Shown in pieces: positions 31,881 to 38,128 of a DNA stretch of 42,488 bases; positions within the stretch are counted from its first letter, which is position 1; each line of letters begins with the position of its first letter. Source of the DNA: Microcaldota archaeon (GTDB taxonomy: Archaea; Micrarchaeota; Micrarchaeia; Micrarchaeales; CABMGC01). The position numbers and the translations under genes were made by a program. A model generated the notes under the pieces. It saw only the letters and a program-made list of their open reading frames with translations. It did no database searches and had not been told where the DNA came from. The DNA is taken from assembly GCA_027334165.1 (NCBI GenBank), contig DAHWXM010000007.1, positions 1 to 42,488 on the forward strand, written 5' to 3'.

Positions 31881-32645
31881 TCACTGCGCCTTGTTTTCTG
31901 ATCTCATTGAGAAGGTTATCTTCTTTCCGTACTTTTTCAATATGTTTTCCGCAGCGCGTATCTTATCCTCGGCCTTAGGGTAGCTAGCGTCTTCCGAAAC
32001 AAGCCGGTAGTGTGGAGCACCCAGGTACAGCACATTGACACCCGTGCTTTCTATTGCTGCCAGGGCTTCGCGTATTACAGAAACCCCCGCTCCTGGATCT
32101 ATAATGTTAAGTTCGAGCGTGTATGATACCTCGAACCGCTTTGGTTTTATGTTCTTGAACACGATGTCGTACAGGGCGTCCTTGAAGTTCTTGTCCTTGA
32201 ATCCCGAAAGCGGGTCGCGCTTTTCGAATATATCATTGACAAGGTCAGCGTATGTGTGCTCTTTCTCCGCCACGGCCTTTATGATATCTTCCTTGCTATC
32301 CGCCGATTTTGATAGTTCTACGGCCTTCATGAACAGGTCTTCGGCGCGCTTTTCTAGGTTGTATTCCTCAAGCTTGTTTTTCTTCTCTGCCGTGCTGACT
32401 TTCTTGAACGATATGTCTACGGCTCTTTTTTGTTTGTCTACGAATATTACTTTCGCGACTTCCTTCTGCCCTTCTTTTATTATCCCGTGTATGTTCTTTA
32501 TCCATCCGGACGCTATTTCTGATATTGGAAGGAACGCATCGACGCCGTACTCTTGTAGAGTACAGTATGCCCCGTACGGCATTATCTTGCTAACCCTTGC
32601 AATAACTAATTCGTTTGTTTCTGGCAGCTCCTTTCGGATAATCAT
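31881..32645 (-). CDS. translation initiation factor 2 subunit alpha
   Basis: A 254-aa aIF2-alpha, which with beta and gamma brings initiator Met-tRNA to the ribosome. An N-terminal S1 domain ('ELVIARVSKIMPYGAYCTLQEYGVDAFLPISEIASGWIKNIHGIIKEGQKEVAKVIFVD') is followed by a helical domain and a C-terminal alpha/beta domain ('YTLELNIIDPGAGVSVIREALAAI', 'GAPHYRLVSEDASYPKAEDKI'). Length is normal. It lies 5 bp downstream of the L44e gene and abuts PAC2. Confidence 0.95.
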   Translation of the reverse strand: MIIRKELPETNELVIARVSKIMPYGAYCTLQEYGVDAFLPISEIASGWIKNIHGIIKEGQKEVAKVIFVDKQKRAVDISFKKVSTAEKKNKLEEYNLEKRAEDLFMKAVELSKSADSKEDIIKAVAEKEHTYADLVNDIFEKRDPLSGFKDKNFKDALYDIVFKNIKPKRFEVSYTLELNIIDPGAGVSVIREALAAIESTGVNVLYLGAPHYRLVSEDASYPKAEDKIRAAENILKKYGKKITFSMRSENKAQ

Positions 32646-32650
32646 TCACA

Positions 32651-32932
32651 TCAGCGCTTGATCTCGATTTTTTTCTTTGTTCTCATGCCGAATACGCGCT
32701 CGCTGGCTTTCTTGCATACCGAGCAGGTAAGCATGGTCTTCTGTTTCTTCCCAAGCTTCTTTGGATGTATCTTAGGTTCTACGCTCCCAACGTAACCGCG
32801 TATTGCCCTTTCGTGCCTTCTGGTGCCGATGCTGAGCCCCGATTGCTGTTTCTTTGTGTACGGCTTTACCGTGTGTTTTGTGTGTTTGTTGCAGTATTTG
32901 CAGTATGCCATTATTTCCTTTTCTATTTTCAT
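32651..32932 (-). CDS. 50S ribosomal protein L44e
   Basis: Archaeal/eukaryotic large-subunit protein of about 93 aa. Visible are the zinc-ribbon halves 'YCKYCNKHTKHTV' and 'LTCSVCKKASERVFGMRTKK', with basic 'KKQQSGLSIGTRRHERAIRGYVGS' between. The track start (32941) overlaps the GINS stop (ATGA). I prefer the next ATG (32932), which is preceded at a proper distance by GAGG and fits family N-termini. S27e, which usually follows L44e in archaea, is absent here. Confidence 0.93.
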   Translation of the reverse strand: MKIEKEIMAYCKYCNKHTKHTVKPYTKKQQSGLSIGTRRHERAIRGYVGSVEPKIHPKKLGKKQKTMLTCSVCKKASERVFGMRTKKKIEIKR

Positions 32933-32937
32933 AAAGC

Positions 32938-33411
32938 TCATTCCTCTATTCTCTCGCCGATTTTGTTGTTTATTATGAATTCTGCGTCTGAGGGGTTGGT
33001 TATTGCCACCGTCTCCCCCTCCTGGTAAGGACCGATAGTGCTGCCAGTAGTAGTTATGACTTCTGGTATTTTTATAACTATCCTTATATGCACGGGTTTT
33101 TGCTGTTTCTCCCCCCCGTTTAAAAACGAAAGGATCCGCTCGTATGTTCTTCTTTCTTCTTCCGGGATGGGATCCGGGAGCGGTTTTCCATACGCCAAAT
33201 ATATCAATATCTTTTGCCTTCTCTTTTGCTTAAGTGCGGAAAGGGTGGATTTGTGATTCTGTGCCTCCGCGGCCGATGATGTGCCGGTCTCGCCACTAAG
33301 CTCCGATTCTGCCGTTTTATAAAAATCGCTGGGGAGCTGCAGCAGCTCGCCAGTTTTCTTTTCTTCGTTGAACTTGTTGAATAAGGAATCTAAAACTTTT
33401 TCAGAATTCAT
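32938..33411 (-). CDS. GINS complex subunit (Gins51/15-type)
   Basis: A 157-aa replisome protein expected to bind MCM and Cdc45/GAN to activate the helicase. The N-terminal helical A domain ('LDSLFNKFNEEKKTGELLQLPSDFYKTAESEL') precedes a C-terminal beta B domain ('VHIRIVIKIPEVITTTGSTIGPYQEGETVAITNPSDAEFIINNKIGERIE'). A-then-B order marks the Gins51 type. Its stop overlaps the alternative L44e start, linking replication to translation genes. The presumed promoter lies inside the large inverted repeat at 33436-33535. Confidence 0.82.
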   Translation of the reverse strand: MNSEKVLDSLFNKFNEEKKTGELLQLPSDFYKTAESELSGETGTSSAAEAQNHKSTLSALKQKRRQKILIYLAYGKPLPDPIPEEERRTYERILSFLNGGEKQQKPVHIRIVIKIPEVITTTGSTIGPYQEGETVAITNPSDAEFIINNKIGERIEE

Positions 33412-33435
33412 TCAAAATCACATCCCATGAGAGTG

Positions 33436-33535
33436 CAGTTCCACTATTATTTTTAGAGTTTCTGTGTTTTTATATAATAATGAATGGCATATTCTTATTA
33501 TATATTATACAAAGAAAACACGAATAGTGGAACTG
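33436..33535. repeat. 100-bp nested inverted repeat between initiator tRNA-Met and GINS gene
   Basis: Three nested perfect arm pairs: CAGTTCCACTATT/AATAGTGGAACTG (13 bp, outermost), GTGTTTT/AAAACAC (7 bp) and TATATAATAA/TTATTATATA (10 bp, around a 14-nt loop). The whole can fold as one long interrupted hairpin. It holds the AT-rich promoter sequences of the GINS gene. It may be a MITE-like remnant, a tRNA terminator or a regulatory hairpin. Confidence 0.6.
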
Positions 33536-33543
33536 TGGGGTGA

Positions 33544-33618
33544 TAGCGAGGGGTGGATTTGAACCACCGATCTCCGGGTTATGAGCCCGGCGGGCACTCC
33601 ATGCTACCCTACCTCGCT
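33544..33618 (-). tRNA. initiator tRNA-Met(CAT)
   Basis: Acceptor AGCGAGG/CCTCGCT has the archaeal initiator A1-T72 pair. The anticodon stem CCGGG/CCCGG carries three G-C pairs next to loop CTCATAA. D- and T-arms (GGTGG-TTCAAAT-CCACC) are intact; discriminator A, no intron. Confidence 0.94.
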
Positions 33619-33640
33619 TTACTCGTATTAGATGAACAGC

Positions 33641-33657
33641 ATTGTATTTAATACAAT
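33641..33657 (-). promoter_or_regulatory. palindromic TATA box of initiator tRNA-Met
   Basis: ATTGTATT-T-AATACAAT, an 8-bp palindrome around a TATA-like core, is centred 31 bp before the tRNA 5' end. Confidence 0.5.
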
Positions 33658-33669
33658 CTCCCAGAACAC

Positions 33670-34395
33670 TTACACCGGTGTTGTTTTGGGCTGTATTATC
33701 TTGCTGTTTGCCTGTTCTTTGTCCAACACTTCCAGCAGTTTGCCGCACTCACACCTGAAATTTACTTCAAACGCAGAATCGAACGGCAAGATAACCTTCT
33801 GATCCTCATAACATGCTGGGCAGAAGAAGAAGTCATTGCAGTTTTCCTGCAGCGCGGGTCCGTGCTCCTGTTGTTTTTCCATGAGCGTGCCGTGGAACAC
33901 CGTGAGCTTCTGTCTGTCGAGGTACCACTTAAATGTGAGCCACCCCTTACTGTCCTTGTTTATCTCATACTTCGTTATTCCGTACCCATTAAGCACGTTA
34001 AGCATCCTTCTCACCTCGTTGACCTTGATGTTCATCTTGGTAGCCAGTTTGTCGTCAGTCAATTGACCAGAATTCAGGTGGTCGACCAGTGTCAGTGCCT
34101 GCCTGCCTACGTTCTTGGACACAAAATCGGAAAAAACAACGGAGCTTATTATTCCGTGCGCCTCCTTCACTTTTTCAACATCCTCCACCACCTCGACAAC
34201 CGACGGTTTCTGTAGCCTACCGGTGCCAGCGGCCTTGGGGTTTCCTACCTTCTTAACGGTGTGTTTTTGGGTCACCATCTTTGAGACCACGCGCCGAGAC
34301 GGTCTCGTCACTGCTTTTTTATTCACCATCCTGCGTGCAGTGACCTTAGAAACGGACGCATTTACCCTACCCTTTATTTTTTTAGAGGATTTCAT
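33670..34395 (-). CDS. tfe: transcription initiation factor E (TFE-alpha) with basic N-terminal tail
   Basis: TFE homologue of 241 aa that stabilises the open promoter complex. The winged helix ('VFSDFVSKNVGRQALTLVDHL', 'LATKMNIKVNEVRRMLNVLNGYGI') is followed by a zinc ribbon 'CPACYEDQKVILPFDSAFEVNFRCECG'. Its second knuckle is CxC instead of CxxC. The first 70 or so residues are an extra Lys/Arg-rich tail (KKIKGR..., RRMVNKK, RPSRRVV) not seen in typical TFE. The track begins at a GTG upstream, on top of the TATA; the ATG at 34395 has a strong GGTGAT ribosome-binding site 5 nt away and is chosen. Confidence 0.85.
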   Translation of the reverse strand: MKSSKKIKGRVNASVSKVTARRMVNKKAVTRPSRRVVSKMVTQKHTVKKVGNPKAAGTGRLQKPSVVEVVEDVEKVKEAHGIISSVVFSDFVSKNVGRQALTLVDHLNSGQLTDDKLATKMNIKVNEVRRMLNVLNGYGITKYEINKDSKGWLTFKWYLDRQKLTVFHGTLMEKQQEHGPALQENCNDFFFCPACYEDQKVILPFDSAFEVNFRCECGKLLEVLDKEQANSKIIQPKTTPV

Positions 34396-34458
34396 GACAA
34401 TCACCAGGCCTTTTGATAAGGACGGCTTCGGAACGACAATATAATTGTGCACGTTCAC

Positions 34459-34470
34459 ATATTTATATTA
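34459..34470 (-). promoter_or_regulatory. TATA box of tfe
   Basis: Minus-strand AATATAAATAT lies about 65-75 bp before the ATG at 34395, implying a leader of some 40 nt, consistent with the ribosome-binding site used there. Confidence 0.45.
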
Positions 34471-34501
34471 TCCCTTCGTTTTCTGTCCCTGTACTCGTAA
34501 A

Positions 34502-34559
34502 TTAACGGCCTGAGGCACACAGCGCTGACATGCCCCACTCATTCCGTTAAGCATCAGCG
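34502..34559. repeat. interlocked inverted repeats after tRNA-Lys
   Basis: TTAACGG (34502-34508) pairs with CCGTTAA (34544-34550), and CGCTGA (34523-34528) pairs with TCAGCG (34554-34559). The order a-b-a'-b' could form a pseudoknot directly downstream of tRNA-Lys on the minus strand. The last arm touches the tRNA 3' end. Confidence 0.3.
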
Positions 34560-34632
34560 GGCCCGGGGGGATTTGAACCCTCGACTTGCTGGTTAAGAGC
34601 CAGCCACTCTGACCAAGCTGAGTTACGGACCC
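34558..34632 (-). tRNA. tRNA-Lys(CTT)
   Basis: Acceptor GGGTCCG/CGGGCCC (one T-G wobble), D-arm ACTC...GAGT, anticodon stem GCTGG/CCAGC with loop CTCTTAA (anticodon CTT), T-loop TTCAAAT. The T-stem GAGGG/CCCCC contains an A-C mismatch at 50:64. Discriminator G, no intron. Confidence 0.92.
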
Positions 34633-34668
34633 AAGATGAAGGATGCGACAGCAATATATGTAATAATA

Positions 34669-36013
34669 CTATTTTAACTCTTTCTTCAGGAACCTCTCCA
34701 AAGCCGCATCAAGGGTCTTGCCCCTTGGTTTCAGCTCGTACGTGACCCTAACTATCAGCTTGTTTACTACTATCACCTTTCGTAGGTCTATGGGGGTTGC
34801 AGAGATAACGGAATCACAATCCGCGCTGTTTATCGTGTCCTGCAGGTCTCTTATCTGCTTTGGACTGTATCCCACAGCAGGCAGTTCGTCCGACAGCCTC
34901 GGATATTTCATGAACGTATCTTTTATCGAACCTACAGCATATTTCTTGGCGTTGACTATTTCCTTTGCGCCATACTCCTTCGCCGCTACGGTCCCAGCCC
35001 CAAACTTCATTCCGCCGTGTGTTATCGTCGGTCCGTCTTCCACCACAAGAACCCGCTTGCCCTTTATGTTTCCAGCATTGTCAACACGTATGATCGAATC
35101 CGCCATAACTATTCTTGCCGATTTATTTATCCCCTCCAGATTTCTGGCAACACGATCTATGTCGGACCTTTGTGCCGAGTTGGCCTTGTTTATTATGATC
35201 ACGTCCGCCAACCTCGCGACCGTTTCTCCAGGATAATAGTTTAATTCGTCGCCGGCCCGCAGCGGATCCGCCACTACAATGCTCATGTCGGGCTTCACAA
35301 ACGACGCATCGTTATTACCACCATCCCAAAGTATTACATCGGCGTCCTTCTCTGCACGCCTGAGCACCTCTCCATAATCCACCCCTGCGTATACCCAGAA
35401 CCCATTAACTATGTGGGGCTCATAATCTTCGCGCTCCTCTACGGTGGTCTTATACCTGTCAAGGTCTTTCAAGTCTTTAAAAACCTCCACCGACTGTTCC
35501 TTCAGGATCCCATATGGCATGGGGTGCCTTATTATTGCAGCCTTTACCCCATGTTCTCTGAGCCAAAGCGATATGTATCTCGAAGTCTGACTCTTACCAA
35601 CCCCCGTTCTCACGCCACAAACAGAAATGACGGGTTTAGAGGATTTTATCATCGTGCGCTCCGGGGCAACAAGCCAGAAGTCGGAGCCATTTGCATTTGC
35701 TATGCTAGCCTTCTCCATCACATCGACGTACCGGAGGTCGCTATACGACATGACGCACACCCCAACATTCATGCTTTTCACGAGCCGCGGCAGTTCGCTT
35801 TCATCATATATCCGTATGCCCTTCGGATAAAGGCTACCGCTGAGCTCTTTTGGATACATCCTCCCGGAAATGAACGGTATTTGCGCAGCGGTAAATCCAA
35901 CCACGTTGTAGCTGGGATCGGAGCGGAACAAGACGTTGAAGTTGTGGAATACGCGGGCCCTAGAGCCTATCGCGACCAGCCGCCCCTATTATGATAACAT
36001 TTTTTGTATCCAT
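34669..36013 (-). CDS. cyclic 2,3-diphosphoglycerate synthetase-like P-loop protein (COG2403), split by a putative 19-nt intron
   Basis: A 441-aa protein after splicing, related to archaeal cDPG synthetases, which cyclise 2,3-diphosphoglycerate using ATP; many COG2403 members lack a proven function. Motifs: N-terminal 'VIIIGAAGRD' + 'FHNFNVLFRSDPSYNVVGFTAAQIP', P-loop 'GVRTGVGKSQTSRY', 'RHPMPYGILKEQ', 'VEEREDYEPHI', 'VILWDGGNND', 'VLVVEDGPTITHGGM' and 'TPIDL'. The first 15 codons start at the ATG at 36013; 19 nt then interrupt the frame with a stop (TAG). The remaining 426 codons are open from 35949. The track reports only a 420-aa ORF from an internal TTG. Exons: 36013-35969 and 35949-34669. 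Confidence 0.85.
35950..35968 (-). other. putative bulge-helix-bulge intron in a protein gene
   Basis: Minus-strand AGGCTCTAGGGCCCGCGTA. Exon CGCG pairs with intron CGCG (4-bp central helix). The bulges are AT^A and TA^T, both cut after the second base. GGC/GCC closes a 6-nt loop in the intron. Splicing joins GAT to TTC, restoring GRDFHNFN. Confidence 0.7.
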
Positions 36014-36033
36014 CGAATTACCAATTTTAACAC

Positions 36034-36091
36034 ACACAAAGAACTTTTATCTCTTTGTGTCGGGTCACGGTTAACGCATCCCGACACCGTG
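36034..36091. repeat. overlapping inverted repeats upstream of gyrB
   Basis: Three arm pairs overlap in one 58-bp stretch: ACACAAAG/CTTTGTGT (36034-36041, 36053-36060), GTGTCGGG/CCCGACAC (36057-36064, 36080-36087) and CACGGT/ACCGTG (36066-36071, 36086-36091). The last two interlock as a pseudoknot-like or mutually exclusive pair. It lies between divergent promoters, so an operator is the simplest reading. Confidence 0.45.
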
Positions 36092-36134
36092 TGCATTCCA
36101 CCGAAAGTGCCTCGTCATTTCTGACACACAACAA

Positions 36135-36150
36135 GCTTTATAATTCTTTA
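36135..36150 (+). promoter_or_regulatory. TATA-like region of gyrBA
   Basis: TTTATAATTCTTTAAA is the best TATA-like sequence upstream of gyrB and would give a leader of roughly 35-45 nt that contains the palindrome at 36172. Confidence 0.4.
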
Positions 36151-36171
36151 AATGCCTTTACTAAACGTCGT

Positions 36172-36190
36172 TATTTTCTAGCAGAAAATA
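36172..36190 (+). promoter_or_regulatory. palindrome in the gyrB leader
   Basis: TATTTTCT-AGC-AGAAAATA, a perfect 8-bp inverted repeat with 3-nt spacer, ends 18 bp before the gyrB ATG. It could be an operator, or a leader hairpin close to the ribosome entry site. Confidence 0.45.
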
Positions 36191-36208
36191 CAACGAGCGC
36201 AGATAACA

Positions 36209-38119
36209 ATGCCCAGCGAAGATAATGAGTATAATGCATCAAAAATCATCGTTCTTGAGGGTCCACAAGGCATACGCAAAAGGCCAGCAATGTACATCGG
36301 GTCCACTAGCCAGTCCGGTGTCCTACACCTGCTGTACGAAATAATAGACAACGCCGTTGACGAAGCCATGTCCGGATACAGCAAGAACATACGCATACGT
36401 TTGTTCATGGACAACGATGTCAATGCCGCGGAGGTTACTGATGACGGTAGAGGCATCCCGGTAGACATGATGCCGAAATTCAACAAGAGCGCGCTGGAAG
36501 TTATAATGACCACCCTACACAAAGGGGGAAAGTTCACAAGCGACGCATACAAGGTGTCCGGCGGCCTGCACGGGGTCGGCCTTACGGTAGTAAACGCGCT
36601 CTCCGAGTACACGCGCGTGACTGTGCGCAAGGATGGACACACGTATCGCATGGACTTCAGCAAAGGGGTGCCAACATCAGGTCTTCAGGTACTCGGAGAC
36701 ACCACAGAAACCGGCACCACAATAGCGTTCAAGCCGGACAGAGAGATATTTCCTACCACAACGTTCGATTCCACAACACTGAAGGACAGGCTACGGTACA
36801 CCAGTTTCCTGAATCCCGGGGTTACCATAACACTCCTCGATGAGAGATACGAGACCCCAGAGGAGGATATATATACCTCCAAGGAAGGCATAACGGATTT
36901 CATACGGTACATGAACAGCGACAAAACGCAACTCACCAGCATAATACATTCATCCATACAGGAAGGGCAGGTAAACATAGCATACGCGCTGCAGTACAAC
37001 AATACGTATGACGAAAAGATAGAATCTTTCGTGAACAACATACGCACCATCGAGGGAGGAACCCACGTGATGGGCTTTCACACCGGCCTTACCCGTGCAA
37101 TCCAGAACTACCTTTCTAAGAACCGCCAAGGCAAGGGCGAAAGCAAGATAACTGGCGAGGACATAAGGGAGGGTCTTACCGCTGTGCTGAGTGTGCTGAT
37201 GCAGAACCCCGAATTCGAAGGACAAACCAAAGGAAAACTAGGAAACGCGCAAATAAAGACACTCGTGGAAACCGAAGTTTATTCCTACATGTCTAGATAT
37301 CTCGAAGAGCATCCTATGGATGCCAAGGCGATAATAGAGAAGGCTGAGACCGCGGCAAACGCGCGCGAGAGTTCTAGAAAGGCGAGGGAACTCGCGCGCA
37401 AGAAGAGCCTGTTCGAAGGCACCGTTCTTCCCGGGAAGCTCGCTGACTGCATATCCAACAATCCCGACGAAACCGAGCTGTTCATAGTCGAGGGGCAGAG
37501 TGCAGGCGGATCCGGCAAGGACGGCCGCGACAAGAATATACAAGCAATCCTCCCCCTCCGCGGGAAGATACTCAACGTGGAGAAGGCAAATCCAGAACGG
37601 ATATTCGACAATGCTGAGATAAAGGCAATGATAACTGCTTTTGGCACCGGGATCAACGAATCCTTCAACGCCGACAACATCCGCTACAAGAAGATAATAC
37701 TCATGACGGATGCCGACGTTGACGGAAGCCACATCCGTACGCTTCTCCTCACTTTCATATACCGGTACATGCGCAAGATAATCGAGGACGGGTATGTGTA
37801 TATGGCGCAGCCCCCGCTGTACAAGATAAGCAAAGGCAAGGACGTGGTGTACTGCTACAGCGATCAAGAGCTCGATGCCAAAATGCGCGAATTCGATGGA
37901 AAGGCAGACCTGCAGAGGTACAAGGGCCTTGGCGAGATGAATCCAGAACAGCTATGGGAAACCACCATGGATCCTCAGCGCAGGGTGCTGAAGAAAGTAT
38001 CCATAACGGACGCAATGCACACGGAGGAACTATTCAAAATACTTATGGGAATGGACGTCCAGAAGAGAAGGAAATTCCTACAGGAGCACGCCGAAGAGGT
38101 AAAGTCCCTTGACATATGA
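36209..38119 (+). CDS. gyrB: DNA gyrase subunit B
   Basis: A 636-aa ATPase subunit of the type IIA topoisomerase that introduces negative supercoils. The GHKL ATPase domain shows 'IIDNAVDEAMSGY', 'VTDDGRGIPVD' and 'VSGGLHGVGLTVVNALS'. The TOPRIM domain follows with 'VEGQSAGGSGKDGRD' and the metal-binding 'DADVDGSHIRTLLLTF'. The C-terminal 'RYKGLGEMNPEQLWETTMDP' is complete. Length equals short bacterial GyrB without the enterobacterial insert. gyrA follows after 9 bp. Archaeal gyrases are known to derive from bacterial donors; codon use here blends with neighbours, so the transfer is old. Confidence 0.97.
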   Translation: MPSEDNEYNASKIIVLEGPQGIRKRPAMYIGSTSQSGVLHLLYEIIDNAVDEAMSGYSKNIRIRLFMDNDVNAAEVTDDGRGIPVDMMPKFNKSALEVIMTTLHKGGKFTSDAYKVSGGLHGVGLTVVNALSEYTRVTVRKDGHTYRMDFSKGVPTSGLQVLGDTTETGTTIAFKPDREIFPTTTFDSTTLKDRLRYTSFLNPGVTITLLDERYETPEEDIYTSKEGITDFIRYMNSDKTQLTSIIHSSIQEGQVNIAYALQYNNTYDEKIESFVNNIRTIEGGTHVMGFHTGLTRAIQNYLSKNRQGKGESKITGEDIREGLTAVLSVLMQNPEFEGQTKGKLGNAQIKTLVETEVYSYMSRYLEEHPMDAKAIIEKAETAANARESSRKARELARKKSLFEGTVLPGKLADCISNNPDETELFIVEGQSAGGSGKDGRDKNIQAILPLRGKILNVEKANPERIFDNAEIKAMITAFGTGINESFNADNIRYKKIILMTDADVDGSHIRTLLLTFIYRYMRKIIEDGYVYMAQPPLYKISKGKDVVYCYSDQELDAKMREFDGKADLQRYKGLGEMNPEQLWETTMDPQRRVLKKVSITDAMHTEELFKILMGMDVQKRRKFLQEHAEEVKSLDI

Positions 38120-38128
38120 GCTGATTCT

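Noticed and set aside
33470-33748. 92-aa minus ORF
   Set aside because: It runs through the initiator tRNA-Met gene and the inverted repeat.
34500-34560. C/D box small RNA after tRNA-Lys
   Set aside because: A weak C-like GCTGATGC is present on the minus strand but no D box lies at a fitting place.
35944-35975. Internal TTG start at 35931 as the true start of the cDPGS-like gene
   Set aside because: It would remove the conserved GAAGRDFHNFN segment, which is fully encoded upstream in two pieces.
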